DNA of 64,000 bases from Polynucleobacter sp. MWH-UH23A (GTDB lineage Bacteria > Pseudomonadota > Gammaproteobacteria > Burkholderiales > Burkholderiaceae), in NCBI RefSeq assembly GCF_040409805.1, contig NZ_CP099572.1:2003171-2067170 (forward strand), written 5' to 3'. Made by a program: the position numbers and the translations under genes. Shown here in pieces: positions 9,162-19,484 of this stretch. The notes beneath the pieces were generated by a model. That model had not been told where the DNA came from. It saw only the letters and a list, made by a program, of their open reading frames with translations, and did no database searches. Each line of letters begins with the position of its first letter. Positions within the stretch are counted from its first letter, which is position 1.

Positions 9162-9944
9162 ATGTTACGCATCATTTCCGCGAACCTCAACGGTATTCGT
9201 TCTGCAGTTAAAAAAGGCTTTCTACCGTGGGCCATCAAACAAAAGGCTGACTTCATCTGCATGCAAGAACTCAAAGCCCAACGCGATGATTTAGAAGACG
9301 CCATTCTGAATCCTGATGGACTACATGGCTTCTTTCATCATGCGGAGAAAAAGGGCTATAGCGGCTGTGGCATCTATACACGCCATCAACCAGATGAAGT
9401 ACTTTACGGATATGGCAATGCAGAATTTGATGCGGAAGGGCGTTATGTTGAAGCGCGCTTCAAAAATCTTTCGGTGATCTCGGTTTACATGCCATCAGGC
9501 TCAAGCTCTCCTGAGCGACAAGAGGCTAAGTATCGCTACCTCGATAGTTTCATGCCACATCTCATCAAACTTAAAAAATCTGGCCGTGAAATTGTTCTCT
9601 GCGGTGACGTCAATATTGCCCACCATGAAATCGATTTAAAAAACTGGAAAGGCAATCTTAAAAACTCGGGCTTCCTGCCTGAAGAGCGCGCTTGGTTAAC
9701 CAAACTATTTGATCAAGTGGGCTATGTCGATGTTTATCGCAAACTAGAGCCTAAGGCTGGAGAGACTTGCTATACCTGGTGGAGCAATCGTGGCCAAGCT
9801 TATGCTAAAAATGTTGGGTGGCGCATTGATTATCAAATCAGCACTCCCGAGATTGCTGCTGCAGCCAAGACAACCACCATCTATAAAGATGAACGCTTTT
9901 CTGATCATGCACCACTAACGGTGGATTATGACTGGAAGCTTTAA
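9162..9944 (+). CDS. xth: Exodeoxyribonuclease III (AP endonuclease)
   Basis: A 260-residue member of the Mg-dependent exonuclease-endonuclease-phosphatase fold that nicks abasic sites and trims 3' blocks in base-excision repair. Seen: the catalytic Glu in [20 protein letters not shown] with its Asp/Asn pair, WRIDYQ, and the C-terminal SDHAPL with the active-site Asp-His. The start ATG at 9162 opens the canonical first strand ([14 protein letters not shown]). Divergent from pyrE and convergent with the AmpG-like gene. Confidence 0.95.
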   Translation: MLRIISANLNGIRSAVKKGFLPWAIKQKADFICMQELKAQRDDLEDAILNPDGLHGFFHHAEKKGYSGCGIYTRHQPDEVLYGYGNAEFDAEGRYVEARFKNLSVISVYMPSGSSSPERQEAKYRYLDSFMPHLIKLKKSGREIVLCGDVNIAHHEIDLKNWKGNLKNSGFLPEERAWLTKLFDQVGYVDVYRKLEPKAGETCYTWWSNRGQAYAKNVGWRIDYQISTPEIAAAAKTTTIYKDERFSDHAPLTVDYDWKL

Positions 9945-9946
9945 AA

Positions 9947-11266
9947 CTATTCGCCTTCTTTTTTGGTCTGCACAATTTGAAAATGCATCGTTGCCCAGAT
10001 TAATGCCAATACTGGAAGGCCGATGATGGCAGTGCCATAGAAAAAAGCTGGGTATCCAAAGTGGTCAACATAAACGCCAGAAAATCCTGCCAGCCACTTT
10101 GGTAATAACAGCATCATCGAACTAAATAAAGCGTACTGCGTTGCCGAGTAGCGAATATTTGTAAGAGATGAAAGGAATGCAATAAACGCGGAGCTGGCGA
10201 TTCCTGAACTTAAGTTATCCGCCGAAATCACCCAGATTAAACCGTGCAAATCATGCCCCTGATGGGCAAGCCAAGCAAATAGCAGATTACTTACAGCAGA
10301 TAACACGGCACCCACAAATAGAATTCTGAGAACGCCGAATCGGAGCGTGAGAACTCCGCCCACAAAGGCGCCAACGAGAGTCATCACAACGCCAAATACT
10401 TTGCTAACTGCCGCAACCTCATCTTTTGTGTATCCCATATCAACATAAAACGGGTTAGCCATGATGCCCATCACTACATCACTAATACGATAAATCGCTA
10501 TGAGAGACAAAATTAATATGGCATGCCAACGATAGCGACGAATAAATTCTGCAAATGGTTCAATCAAAGTTTGATACAGCCACGCTTTTGCATTGCGCGC
10601 TTTAGCTAACTCATAACGAGCAGGCTCTTTACTAAATAGGGTTGTCAAAACCCCAACGCCGATCGAGGCCGCCATACACAAATAAGCAAATTGCCAAGCA
10701 CCAGCGTCATAACCGCTACCTGTTTCAGCTCTTGCGGCCAACCACAATACGCCGGCACCCGCCCAGATGAGTGCTAAGCGATAACCAGTTTGATATGTGG
10801 CCGCGAGCGCCGCCTGACGATCGCTATTCGCTGATTCAATCCGAAATGCATCCAAAGCGATGTCTTGAGTAGCAGAACCAAATGCCACTAATAGAGCACA
10901 CCATACGATTGAATTCAGGGCAAGCTTGGGATCCAAAGTAGACATGCCTACTAAGCCGAGAATGACCAGGGCTTGCGCGAATATCAACCAACTTCTCCTG
11001 CGCCCCAATAGAGCAGTTAAGAATGGAATTTGCACACGATCAACCAAGGGGGCCCACATCCATTTGAACGCGTAAATCAGCCCAACCCAAGTTAAGTAGC
11101 CAATTGTGCTGCGATCGATTCCTGCTTCGCGCAACCAAAAACTCAAAGTTCCCAGTATTAGCAAAAGGGGTAAGCCCGCTGAGAAGCCTAGAAATAACAT
11201 TCTTAGGCAAGGCCATTCGAGATACACCCGAAAGTCTTTTAACCAAGATTGAATGGCGGACAGCAC
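9947..11266 (-). CDS. ampG: AmpG-like major facilitator permease (muropeptide uptake)
   Basis: A polytopic membrane protein of about 12 segments and 439 residues from a GTG at 11266, the first good start after the metW stop (11280). A TTG at 11317 would overlap metW by 38 bases and is less likely. Seen: MLFLGFSAGLPLLLILGTL followed by WLREAGIDRSTIGY, ATQDIALDAFRIE in the middle, and later KWLAGFSGVYVDHFGY. These are typical of AmpG permeases that bring anhydro-muropeptides into the cytoplasm for cell-wall recycling. Signal-transducer use for beta-lactamase control is not implied, as no ampR or ampC is near. Confidence 0.82.
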   Translation of the reverse strand: MLSAIQSWLKDFRVYLEWPCLRMLFLGFSAGLPLLLILGTLSFWLREAGIDRSTIGYLTWVGLIYAFKWMWAPLVDRVQIPFLTALLGRRRSWLIFAQALVILGLVGMSTLDPKLALNSIVWCALLVAFGSATQDIALDAFRIESANSDRQAALAATYQTGYRLALIWAGAGVLWLAARAETGSGYDAGAWQFAYLCMAASIGVGVLTTLFSKEPARYELAKARNAKAWLYQTLIEPFAEFIRRYRWHAILILSLIAIYRISDVVMGIMANPFYVDMGYTKDEVAAVSKVFGVVMTLVGAFVGGVLTLRFGVLRILFVGAVLSAVSNLLFAWLAHQGHDLHGLIWVISADNLSSGIASSAFIAFLSSLTNIRYSATQYALFSSMMLLLPKWLAGFSGVYVDHFGYPAFFYGTAIIGLPVLALIWATMHFQIVQTKKEGE

Positions 11267-11279
11267 CTTGATGTTTATC

Positions 11280-11873
11280 TTATGCGCGACAGACACGGAA
11301 TAGAGCAAGGCTACCAAACAGATTTGGCATCAAGGTCACTTGTCGACCATCATGCAAGATGCATTGATCAATGACTTTAAGTCCAAGACTGGATGCTAAT
11401 TTTTCAAAATCGGCAACCGTCAATACGCGTACGTTTGGAGTGTTGTACCACTGATAAGGCAAGCTCTTTGAGACAGGCATACGACCAAGCGCAACCGCTA
11501 AACGGTGCGACCAATGACCAAAGTTTGGAAAGGACACAATCGACTCTTTGCCAACGCGCACAATCTCACGCAGAATTTTTTCAGTCTGATGAATCGTTTG
11601 CACAGTCTGAGATAACACAACCGTATCAAAACTATTGTCTTCAAATAAGGCGAGGCCGCCCTCTAAGTCTTGCTGGATAACGTTTAAGCCCTTTTGCACA
11701 CAAGCTAAAACTCTCCCGTCATCTATCTCAACACCATAAGCATGCACTGGTTTTTGTTTCTGCAAGAACTCCAAAAAGCTGCCGTCACCACAACCCAAAT
11801 CAAGCACCTGGCTATTAGGAATAATCCAATTTGCGATGGCAGCAAAATCGGCGCGCTTATTTAAATTACTCAT
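11280..11873 (-). CDS. metW: MetW, partner of MetX in methionine synthesis
   Basis: A 197-residue class I methyltransferase-fold protein. Seen: the SAM-binding glycine loop [45 protein letters not shown], and the VSFPNFGHW motif typical of MetW. Its start overlaps the metX stop by 8 bases, so translational coupling is likely. In several proteobacteria MetW is needed together with MetX for homoserine acylation; any methyl transfer activity is uncertain. Confidence 0.93.
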   Translation of the reverse strand: MSNLNKRADFAAIANWIIPNSQVLDLGCGDGSFLEFLQKQKPVHAYGVEIDDGRVLACVQKGLNVIQQDLEGGLALFEDNSFDTVVLSQTVQTIHQTEKILREIVRVGKESIVSFPNFGHWSHRLAVALGRMPVSKSLPYQWYNTPNVRVLTVADFEKLASSLGLKVIDQCILHDGRQVTLMPNLFGSLALFRVCRA

Positions 11874-13008
11874 GATGAACCTCGCGCATTTGCTTGAAAT
11901 ACGCCCTCACAAGATTGTGATATCGCTTATCATCTAACAAGAAAGCGTCATGACCATGTGGCGCATCAATTTCGGCATAGGTAACTTCGCTCTTGTTGCT
12001 AAGTAGCGATTGAACAATTTCACGACTACGATTTGGAGGAAAGCGCCAATCTGTTGAAAAACTCACTACCAAAAACTTTGCCTGCACTTCAGCCAAAGCG
12101 CGATTGAGGCTGCCTTCAGATCGGCGCGCAGGATCGAAATAATCAAGGGCACGGGTTATGAGCAAATACGTATTGGCATCGAAATAAGTGGAGAATTTAT
12201 CTCCTTGGTGACGTAGGTAGCTTTCAACCTCAAACTCCACATCAAAGCTGAAGCGATAGTCCTTGGACTCTCCATGAGGGCGTTGTAATTCACGACCAAA
12301 CTTTTCAGCCATATCGTCGTCAGACAAATAGGTGATGTGACCAACCATGCGAGCTAAACGCAAGCCACGCTTAGGTACTACTCCATGCGCATAGTAATTG
12401 CCGCCATGAAAATCTGGGTCCGACAGAATGGCGTTACGAGCCACTTCATTAAACGCAATATTTTGTGCGCTTAACTTTGGAGTAGATGCAATGACAATGC
12501 AATGATCAAGGCGCTTGGGAAACTGAATAGCCCACGCCAAGGCTTGCATACCTCCCAAACTTCCGCCCATCACTGCCGCAAATTTCCGAATCCCCAATTT
12601 ATCCGCAAGACGAGCCTGAGTATTTACCCAATCCTCTACCGTAACTACCGGGAAATCGGCTCCATATGGCTTGCCTGTAGCTGGGTTTAGGCTCATTGGG
12701 CCCGTAGATCCAAAACAGGATCCCAAATTATTCACGCCAATTACAAAAAAATGATCTGTGTCGACCGGTTTACCAGGGCCAATCATGTTGTCCCACCATC
12801 CAATGTCTTCAGGATTATCTGGACTTGGGCCTGCTACGTGATGCGAAGCATTTAAAGCATGACAAATGAGTACGGCATTGCTTTTATCTGCATTGAGCTT
12901 GCCATAAGTTTCAATGACTAAGTCATATCCCGATAACATGGCGCCACTTTGCAAAGGCAGTGGCTCGGCAAAATGAATGGTATTTCTAGAGAGATGTAAC
13001 TCGCTCAT
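11866..13008 (-). CDS. metX: Homoserine O-acyltransferase
   Basis: A 380-residue alpha/beta-hydrolase-fold enzyme that acylates homoserine at the branch point to methionine. Seen: [14 protein letters not shown], the nucleophile motif [12 protein letters not shown], the catalytic Asp region with [16 protein letters not shown], and the C-terminal His in [13 protein letters not shown]. Whether it uses acetyl- or succinyl-CoA cannot be fixed from the motifs; MetX with MetW in betaproteobacteria has often been reported to prefer succinyl-CoA. It overlaps the upstream regulator gene by an ATGA junction. Confidence 0.94.
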   Translation of the reverse strand: MSELHLSRNTIHFAEPLPLQSGAMLSGYDLVIETYGKLNADKSNAVLICHALNASHHVAGPSPDNPEDIGWWDNMIGPGKPVDTDHFFVIGVNNLGSCFGSTGPMSLNPATGKPYGADFPVVTVEDWVNTQARLADKLGIRKFAAVMGGSLGGMQALAWAIQFPKRLDHCIVIASTPKLSAQNIAFNEVARNAILSDPDFHGGNYYAHGVVPKRGLRLARMVGHITYLSDDDMAEKFGRELQRPHGESKDYRFSFDVEFEVESYLRHQGDKFSTYFDANTYLLITRALDYFDPARRSEGSLNRALAEVQAKFLVVSFSTDWRFPPNRSREIVQSLLSNKSEVTYAEIDAPHGHDAFLLDDKRYHNLVRAYFKQMREVHHE

Positions 13009-13661
13009 TCTGACAATAGCAGACGCAAACTTACATCAGCGGCATCTGTTGGTAGCTTTTTGAAACCGCTTCTAGCAAAACGATGCCAACGCCCCAATAC
13101 AAAGCTCATCAACATGGCTGCGCGGATGCTTACTTCTTCTTGTCCTAACTTAGACCATGCTCCGCCTTGAGTCTGGGCAATACGCAAAGCCTGCTTAAGA
13201 GAGGCCTCAACTCGATCCAGAACTTGGGTAATACGTTCTTGCAAGCGATCATCCTCCTGCAAAAGAGCGTCTCCCAACAAGACTCGTGTCATACCAGGAT
13301 TTTTTTCCGCAAAGAATAAGAGCATCTGCAGAATGCCTCGGGCCTGGGCAAGACCTGATTCTTCTTTTTGATTAATTTGGTTGATTAAACCAAAAACAGT
13401 TTGCTCAATAAATGAAATCAAGCCCTCAAACATTTGGGCTTTACTTGCAAAGTGTCGATATAAAGCAGCCTCTGATACGTCAATCTTCGCTGCCAAAGCT
13501 GCTGTTGTGACACGTTCACCTTTTGGATTTTGCAGCATTTCTGCCAGCACTTGCAGAATCTGCAAACGGCGCTCGCCTGGACGAGGGCGCTTGCGTGTCT
13601 TGCCAGCATCAACGCTAGCGCTGTTGATTTCTGCTGACTCTATGGATTCGCGCATTGTCAT
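13005..13661 (-). CDS. slmA: TetR-family regulator, SlmA-like
   Basis: A 218-residue protein with an N-terminal helix-turn-helix ([20 protein letters not shown], about residues 55-75) and a helical ligand/dimer domain. The sequence around [18 protein letters not shown] and the start of the HTH resemble SlmA, the nucleoid occlusion factor that blocks FtsZ over unsegregated DNA. Homologues beside argB are common in Burkholderiales. Since the gene is translationally coupled to metX, a role in methionine control cannot be excluded. Function is therefore family-based. Confidence 0.75.
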   Translation of the reverse strand: MTMRESIESAEINSASVDAGKTRKRPRPGERRLQILQVLAEMLQNPKGERVTTAALAAKIDVSEAALYRHFASKAQMFEGLISFIEQTVFGLINQINQKEESGLAQARGILQMLLFFAEKNPGMTRVLLGDALLQEDDRLQERITQVLDRVEASLKQALRIAQTQGGAWSKLGQEEVSIRAAMLMSFVLGRWHRFARSGFKKLPTDAADVSLRLLLSE

Positions 13662-13665
13662 CTTC

Positions 13666-14568
13666 TTATCTGGAACGAATCATCGTGCCGAAAGCTTGCT
13701 CGGTCAAAATTTCTAACAGCAAAGAATGCTCAATGCGACCGTCAATTATGTGCACTGAATTTACGCCGCTCTTAGCTGCATCTAAAGCAGAAGAAATTTT
13801 TGGCAACATACCGCCTGAAATAGTGCCATCGGCAAATAAACCATCAATCTCTCTAGCGGTTAAATCCGTCAGTAATTTGCCATCTTTATCCATTACACCC
13901 GGAATATTGGTCATCATGACTAATTTTTCCGCATGCAAAATCTCTGCCATCTTTCCAGCAACCAAATCGGCATTAATGTTGTATGCCTGACCTTCCGCAC
14001 TAAAGCCAATCGGAGAAATTACCGGAATGAAAGCATCGTCCTGCAAGGCCTTCACAACGGCTGGATTGATTGCTTCGATTTCACCTACAAAACCAATATC
14101 GACTTTCTTACCTGGCTCTGTGTCGCTAGGAATCATCATTTTCTTCGCATGAATCAAGCCGCCGTCTTTGCCGGTTAAGCCAACTGCCTGTCCGCCAAAA
14201 TGGTTGATCAGCATCACGATATCTTGTTGCACTTCACCACCGAGAACCCACTCAACCACTTCCATAGTTTCTTCATCGGTAACACGCATACCTTGGATAA
14301 ATGTTCCAGTCTTACCAATCTTTTTGAGGGCCTCGTCAATTTGTGGGCCACCACCATGAACCACCACAGGATTCATACCAACTAATTTCAACAAGATCAC
14401 ATCGCGCGCAAAACTTTCCTTGAGTCGCTCCTCGACCATAGCATTTCCACCGTACTTAATGACGATGGTTTTACCGTGATACGCACGAATGTAAGGCAAT
14501 GCCTCAGCAAGAATCTCCGCCTTTAATAAAGGCGAGATATCGCTAATAGATGTCAAATGCTTAGTCAT
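13666..14568 (-). CDS. argB: Acetylglutamate kinase
   Basis: A 300-residue amino-acid kinase that phosphorylates N-acetylglutamate, second step of arginine synthesis. Seen: [38 protein letters not shown], the [14 protein letters not shown] active-site segment, and [13 protein letters not shown]. The N-terminal helix present before the kinase core (residues 1-28) is a trait of arginine-sensitive, hexameric forms, so feedback control by arginine is plausible. It lies 4 bases before the SlmA-like gene and likely shares its transcript. Confidence 0.96.
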   Translation of the reverse strand: MTKHLTSISDISPLLKAEILAEALPYIRAYHGKTIVIKYGGNAMVEERLKESFARDVILLKLVGMNPVVVHGGGPQIDEALKKIGKTGTFIQGMRVTDEETMEVVEWVLGGEVQQDIVMLINHFGGQAVGLTGKDGGLIHAKKMMIPSDTEPGKKVDIGFVGEIEAINPAVVKALQDDAFIPVISPIGFSAEGQAYNINADLVAGKMAEILHAEKLVMMTNIPGVMDKDGKLLTDLTAREIDGLFADGTISGGMLPKISSALDAAKSGVNSVHIIDGRIEHSLLLEILTEQAFGTMIRSR

Positions 14569-14580
14569 TACAAATGGTGT

Positions 14581-15069
14581 TTATTCGCCAAATAATTTTT
14601 GACGGAGTTCGCGACGCTCTTGTGCCTCAAGAGACAAATTGGCTGTAGGCCTTGCAATTAAACGGTTCAGGCCGATTGGCTCACCTGTTTCTTCACACCA
14701 ACCATATTCACCAGATTCGATTCGTCCGAGTGCTTGCTCAACTTTTTTAAGTAATTTGCGCTCACGATCACGAGTGCGCAATTCCAGCGCATGCTCTTCT
14801 TCAATCGTTGCACGATCAGCTGGATCTGGAACCAAAATATTTTCACGGAGATGTTCAGTTGTCTCGGATGCATTTTTCAAGATGTCATCTTTTAAGGTCA
14901 ACAACTTTTGACGGAAAAAATCTAACTGGGCAGCATTCATGTAGTCCTTGTCAGACATCTTAAGCAATTCAGCCTCAGTTAAAGGCGCGCCCTTAGCTGC
15001 TTTAGTGCTCGTAGCTTTGCTGCTTGCTTTCGCAGTACTTGCAGGTTTTGTTGCTGTTTTTACCGTCAT
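14581..15069 (-). CDS. dksA: RNA polymerase-binding regulator DksA, Cys-poor form
   Basis: A 162-residue DksA that enters the RNA polymerase secondary channel and acts with ppGpp. Seen: a low-complexity Lys/Ala/Thr N-terminus (1-30), the YMNAAQLDFFRQKLL helix, the coiled coil with acidic tip (DPADRATIEEEHALELR), and the C-terminal GWCEETGEPIGLNRL and TANLSLEAQERRELR. The zinc finger keeps only the first Cys; the other three positions are Thr and Ser/Ala, so it cannot bind zinc by four Cys. That is also the state of alphaproteobacterial DksA. It lies 121 bases after a zinc-type GTPase gene. Confidence 0.93.
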   Translation of the reverse strand: MTVKTATKPASTAKASSKATSTKAAKGAPLTEAELLKMSDKDYMNAAQLDFFRQKLLTLKDDILKNASETTEHLRENILVPDPADRATIEEEHALELRTRDRERKLLKKVEQALGRIESGEYGWCEETGEPIGLNRLIARPTANLSLEAQERRELRQKLFGE

Positions 15070-15190
15070 CTCATTCTTTCCTAGATTTGAAGCATTATTG
15101 CCTCATTCTGCCAAACTTTTGTTGTTGCTAGCCAATATTCTTCAAGCTTTCACAATCTTGGCCGTGGCGGCGGATTGTACCCGAATCTGA

Positions 15191-16252
15191 CTAGACCAAA
15201 CAGCCTTCAAGCCCAGCCAGTAGGGTGTCTTTAGGCAAATCAATGCCTATGAAGACCATACGGGTTTGTTTGGGCTCAGACCCCCAGGGACCAGCTAAAT
15301 CACTGCCCATCATTTGATGCACCCCCTGAAACACCACTTTTCGGCTACTTCCTTTGACATAAAGCACGCCCTTGTAGCGCAGCATTTTCTCTCCAAAGAC
15401 CTCCAAAATACCCCCCAGGAAATCTTCCAGTTTTTTATGATCAAAGGGTTTATCACTACGAAAAACGAAGGACTGAATGCGATCGGTATGGCCAGCATGA
15501 CCATGATGGTGGTCATGGCTATGATCGTGTCCGCAAGTACTGTGATCATGATCATGAGAGTGGTCGTGACCGCAGTGAGCATGATCGTGATCATCCTGCT
15601 CCAAGAAATGAGGATCAATATCTAACTTCGCATTTAAATTGAAACCCTTGAGATCTAAAACAGCATTTAATGGAACCACGCCCTTAGAGATTGCACTGAT
15701 GGGAGCTCTCGGATTCATATGCATTAAACGGCTACGCAAAGCTTCAACTTCGGCTGCCGACACTAAGTCTGTTTTCGTAATAAATATTTGATCCGCGAAA
15801 CCCACTTGGCGCTGGGCCTCCTCGTGCTCAGTCAGTTGCTGCTGGCCATGCTTAGCATCCACTAAAGTCACTACGGCATCAAGCACATAATGATCCGCAA
15901 CATCATCATCCATAAAGAAGGTTTGGGCTACAGGCCCTGGGTTTGCTACCCCCGTAGTCTCAATGACAACGCGATCAAAATGAATTTTTTTATCTTTTCG
16001 CTGCTCCCATAAAGCATTTAACGCCTCAACTAAATCGCCGCGAATGGTGCAACAAATACAACCATTACTCATTTGCACAATATTCTCTTCATGATCCTGG
16101 ACCAGGATATCGTTATCGATATTTTCTTCGCCAAACTCATTCTCAATCACTGCAATTTTTTTACCGTGATCTTCAGTCAGAATGTGTTTTAACAAAGTAG
16201 TTTTGCCGCTTCCTAAAAAGCCGGTCAATATAGTTACAGGGATTAATGCCAT
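15191..16252 (-). CDS. COG0523 (CobW/YjiA family) metal-handling GTPase
   Basis: A 353-residue P-loop GTPase from the ATG at 16252. Seen: Walker [14 protein letters not shown], the family's metal motif [10 protein letters not shown], the base-specificity motif ITKTDLV, and a His/Asp-rich stretch at about residues 205-245 with repeated HDH units. It ends in the CobW C-terminal domain ([12 protein letters not shown] and onward). COG0523 proteins act as metal chaperones, often for zinc under starvation. dksA is next downstream on the same strand. No Zur-type palindrome was recognised in the 80 bases upstream. Confidence 0.9.
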   Translation of the reverse strand: MALIPVTILTGFLGSGKTTLLKHILTEDHGKKIAVIENEFGEENIDNDILVQDHEENIVQMSNGCICCTIRGDLVEALNALWEQRKDKKIHFDRVVIETTGVANPGPVAQTFFMDDDVADHYVLDAVVTLVDAKHGQQQLTEHEEAQRQVGFADQIFITKTDLVSAAEVEALRSRLMHMNPRAPISAISKGVVPLNAVLDLKGFNLNAKLDIDPHFLEQDDHDHAHCGHDHSHDHDHSTCGHDHSHDHHHGHAGHTDRIQSFVFRSDKPFDHKKLEDFLGGILEVFGEKMLRYKGVLYVKGSSRKVVFQGVHQMMGSDLAGPWGSEPKQTRMVFIGIDLPKDTLLAGLEGCLV

Positions 16253-16330
16253 GAGCGATCCAATCAAAATCCAAAAATCTTTGTGTGTTGTGTTCCCACA
16301 CTCGGGAAACCCACTATCTTACCTAGTTCC

Positions 16331-17332
16331 TCAAGCTTTGCCAGCCTTGGCGCGTGGATGCGCTTTATCGTATGCCTGAGCTAGATGCTGGAAATCTAAA
16401 GAGGTATAAATCTGCGTACTGGCAATACTGGCGTGCCCAAGCATTTCTTGAACGGCACGCAAATCCTGTGAGGACTGCAACACATGGCTGGCAAAACTAT
16501 GGCGCATCATATGCGGATGGACGTGAGTAGGCAAGCCAGCACGAATCGCTAAAGTTCGCAACCGTGCCTGCACTGTGCGTGGTGATAAACGCTTGCCACT
16601 TGCAGATAAAAAGAGCGCAAGGGATTCAGATAATTCCCCGCTCGCATCCCTAAGGTTTCTCCACGCCAATAAAGATTGCATTGCAGGAGCACCAACCGGA
16701 ACAGAGCGTCTTTTACCGCCTTTGCCTAAAACGGTCACTTCTGCGGCATCCCAATCTAGCCATCCTGCAGATTCATATTGACGATCTTTACTCTGCATGA
16801 CGTCAATACCTAGAAGCTCAGATAAACGCAAACCGGAGGAATACAACAAATCAACAATGGCGGCATCCCGAATCGACTCTAAATCTTTTTTCTCAGCCGC
16901 TTCTTTTACAGCCTGATTCACCAACGCAAGCGCTTGCTCAACAGAAAGGGCTTTAGGCAAGGACTTAAGGCGCTTTGGCGCCTTAACATCATCCACAGGA
17001 TTGGCGGTTAACCGTACGCTGACTTTACCCGCCTGTGCATCGCGCCGTGCATTTTTTTCTGTCAACCAGTCGTACCATCCACGCCATGCAGATAAAGCCC
17101 GAGCAATACTTCTAGATGACTTGTCTTTGGAGTGCAAACGTCCAGCCCAACGACGCACATGGGCATTCGTTACCTTTAATAAATCAACGGAATCATCTTG
17201 TGCAAAGTTTTGTAAATCACTTAAGTCCATGCCATACGCTTTTAGCGTGTGCAGAGAGAGTTGACGCAATACATGAAGCTCATGCAAATACTCTTGCATG
17301 AGTGGATGAAGATCAGCCGGCTTTAATTTCAT
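16331..17332 (-). CDS. xerC: Tyrosine recombinase XerC
   Basis: A 333-residue recombinase that resolves chromosome dimers at dif with XerD. Seen: an N-terminal core-binding SAM-like domain (EYLHELHVLRQLSLHTLKAY) and a catalytic domain with the Arg in LLYSSGLRLSELLG, the Lys in LGKGGKRR, the H-x-x-R box in HPHMMRHSFASHVL, and LGHASIASTQIYTSLDF with the nucleophilic Tyr. All catalytic residues are present. Its start overlaps the upstream DUF484 gene by 20 bases, the conserved arrangement of this pair. Confidence 0.93.
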   Translation of the reverse strand: MKLKPADLHPLMQEYLHELHVLRQLSLHTLKAYGMDLSDLQNFAQDDSVDLLKVTNAHVRRWAGRLHSKDKSSRSIARALSAWRGWYDWLTEKNARRDAQAGKVSVRLTANPVDDVKAPKRLKSLPKALSVEQALALVNQAVKEAAEKKDLESIRDAAIVDLLYSSGLRLSELLGIDVMQSKDRQYESAGWLDWDAAEVTVLGKGGKRRSVPVGAPAMQSLLAWRNLRDASGELSESLALFLSASGKRLSPRTVQARLRTLAIRAGLPTHVHPHMMRHSFASHVLQSSQDLRAVQEMLGHASIASTQIYTSLDFQHLAQAYDKAHPRAKAGKA

Positions 17333-17987
17333 AAGCCTGGATACGATCCAAAGCTGCAGCAGTCAGTTCTGCAATTTGCCTTAAATAGAAGGCGCCCATG
17401 TCAGCAGTAAACCGAGTCTCGTCTTTGCTGGCCAACAAAAGAACTGCTGGTGATTGATTCGCACCAATGCTCTTACCAAGCGGCAGGCCGATAGCCACCA
17501 TGCTTTGCCATTCGGGATCAATCTGAGTTTGACTAGCCAGCAAATCTACACTGGCAGCAGCCAATTCCTTAGCAGAGCCGCACAAGGGCGTATCTACCCA
17601 AGGACCAAATGCCGAATTAGGAGATAGTAATTGTGCAGCTTCAACCTCAAAAACTTCTGCCAAGCCAGTAGTAATTGCCGCTTCAACATCAGCCTTATTG
17701 TTTGCCTTTATTAAGCGCAACAACCAAGCGACCAAACTTTGTTGCGTTTTGTCATTGCGACTACCAAAGTGCAGCATCTCACTCAAGCGTCGATTAAGTT
17801 CTTGGTTTTGTGTACGCAAGACTGTCATCTGACGCTCTTGCAAAGAGATGGCGCGATCTTCGTGCGGGTGCTTGATCCGAATCTCATTAAACAAATTGGC
17901 ATAACGCTCAAAAAAACCTGGGGTTGCGCGCAACCACTCAGCAACCAACTCTTCTTGCTCAGCCTGTTTTGGATCTATCGCACTCAT
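17313..17987 (-). CDS. DUF484 family protein
   Basis: A 224-residue cytoplasmic protein with an N-terminal acidic helix (EQEELVAEWLRATPGFFERY), a coiled-coil segment (SLQERQMTVLRTQNQELNRR), and a GAF-like C-terminal half ending in DMGAFYLRQIAELTAAALDR. This is the DUF484 layout, a family that sits next to xerC in many proteobacteria. The biochemical role is not established. Translational coupling to xerC is implied by the 20-base overlap. Confidence 0.85.
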   Translation of the reverse strand: MSAIDPKQAEQEELVAEWLRATPGFFERYANLFNEIRIKHPHEDRAISLQERQMTVLRTQNQELNRRLSEMLHFGSRNDKTQQSLVAWLLRLIKANNKADVEAAITTGLAEVFEVEAAQLLSPNSAFGPWVDTPLCGSAKELAAASVDLLASQTQIDPEWQSMVAIGLPLGKSIGANQSPAVLLLASKDETRFTADMGAFYLRQIAELTAAALDRIQAYEIKAG

Positions 17988-18011
17988 GTATCTCTTTCTT
18001 GAATTTCTTAC

Positions 18012-19484
18012 TTAGCTCAATTTTTTACGTAGCAATTCATTAACCTGAACGGGATTTGCCTTACCCTGAGAGGCTTTCATAATCTGGCCCACCAAAGCAT
18101 TGAAAGCCTTGTCTTTTCCAGATCGGAATTCTTCTACTGATTTTTGATTGGCGGCAAGGACCTGATCAATAATGGCCTCTAATGCACCGCTATCACTGAT
18201 TTGTTTCAAGCCTTTTGCATCAATAATTTGATCGACAGTACTGATTGGTTTTCCTACGATTGCATCATCCCAAAGGGTTGCAAAAATGTCTTTTGCAATC
18301 TTGTTTGAAATCGTGCCATCAGCAACTCGAGCAAGTAAGGGCGCCAAATCTTTTGCTTTTAAAGGCGCATCAGCAATCGCAATCCCTGCGCGATTAATTG
18401 ATGAAGCAAATTCTCCAGCAATTAAATTGGCAGCAGCTTTAGCCAATGGTTTTCCAACAATCGCTAACAACTCTTCAAAAACTTTAGCCGTATCGCGATC
18501 TTGGCTGAGTAGCTGCACATCGTAGGCGCTTAGTCCGTAATCGGCTTGCCATTGCGCACGCAGATCAGCAGGCAATGCAGGCATTGTGCTGCGTACCTTA
18601 GCAATCCATGCATCATCAATCAGCACTGGCAATAAATCAGGGTCTGGGAAATAGCGATAATCGTTTGCGTCTTCTTTGCTACGCATACTGCGAGTCTCAC
18701 CGCGATCAGGATCGTATAGACGGGTTTCCTGAACCACAGTACCGCCATCCTCAATCAATTCAATTTGACGACGTACTTCATATTGAATTGCCTCTTCCAA
18801 GAAACGGAAAGAGTTCAAATTTTTAATCTCGCAACGCGTACCAAACTCAACCTGGCCTTTTGGACGCACGGATACGTTGGCATCGCAACGGAAAGATCCT
18901 TCTTGCATATTGCCGTCGCAAACACCCAACCAGACAACCAGGCCATGTAAAGCCTTGGCATAGGCTACTGCTTCTGCAGCACTACGCATCACTGGCTCGG
19001 TCACAATCTCTAATAGAGGTGTGCCAGCACGATTGAGATCGATTCCGCTGGAAGGCTCACCATGCGGCCCAATAAAGCCTTCTTCGTGAACCGATTTACC
19101 CGCATCTTCTTCCATATGAGCGCGAGTAAGTTCAACGGTCTTAACTTCATCGCCCACCAAAATTTCAATCTTCCCGCCGACCACAACCGGAATCTCAAAC
19201 TGACTAATTTGATAGCCTTTAGGTAGATCAGGATAAAAATAATTCTTGCGAGCAAAAATACTTGCTGGTGAGATCTTCGCGCCTACCGCCAATCCAAAAC
19301 GGATAGCATGCTCAACGGCTTCGCGATTAAGAACTGGCAGCACACCCGGCAATGCTAAATCTACGGCACATGCTTGCGTATTCGGAGCGGCACCAAAACG
19401 AGTGCTAGCTCCACTAAAAATTTTAGATTGCGTTTGTAATTGCGCGTGTGTTTCTAAACCAATAACAACTTCCCACTGCATCAT
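18012..19484 (-). CDS. gatB: Asp/Glu-tRNA amidotransferase subunit B
   Basis: A 490-residue GatB, which binds mischarged Glu-tRNA(Gln) or Asp-tRNA(Asn) and phosphorylates the acyl group for amidation. The start is the ATG at 19484, which overlaps the gatA stop as ATGA; the open frame extends upstream to 19514 but inside gatA. Seen: [13 protein letters not shown], the [15 protein letters not shown] motif, [33 protein letters not shown], and the C-terminal YqeY-like helical tail with [12 protein letters not shown]. Confidence 0.96.
   Translation of the reverse strand: MMQWEVVIGLETHAQLQTQSKIFSGASTRFGAAPNTQACAVDLALPGVLPVLNREAVEHAIRFGLAVGAKISPASIFARKNYFYPDLPKGYQISQFEIPVVVGGKIEILVGDEVKTVELTRAHMEEDAGKSVHEEGFIGPHGEPSSGIDLNRAGTPLLEIVTEPVMRSAAEAVAYAKALHGLVVWLGVCDGNMQEGSFRCDANVSVRPKGQVEFGTRCEIKNLNSFRFLEEAIQYEVRRQIELIEDGGTVVQETRLYDPDRGETRSMRSKEDANDYRYFPDPDLLPVLIDDAWIAKVRSTMPALPADLRAQWQADYGLSAYDVQLLSQDRDTAKVFEELLAIVGKPLAKAAANLIAGEFASSINRAGIAIADAPLKAKDLAPLLARVADGTISNKIAKDIFATLWDDAIVGKPISTVDQIIDAKGLKQISDSGALEAIIDQVLAANQKSVEEFRSGKDKAFNALVGQIMKASQGKANPVQVNELLRKKLS

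Noticed and set aside
11267-11317. Longer AmpG start at TTG 11317
   Set aside because: It would run 38 bases into metW and adds a non-conserved, polar end; GTG 11266 follows the metW stop directly.
15480-15600. Apparent DNA repeat of CATGATCATGACC type
   Set aside because: Explained by the His-rich metal-binding stretch of the COG0523 protein; not a CRISPR or satellite repeat.
15310-15625. Open frames on both strands within the COG0523 GTPase gene
   Set aside because: They are shadows of its repeated His/Asp codons (CAT/GAT), which read as Met/Ile/Thr runs in other frames. No gene-like features.
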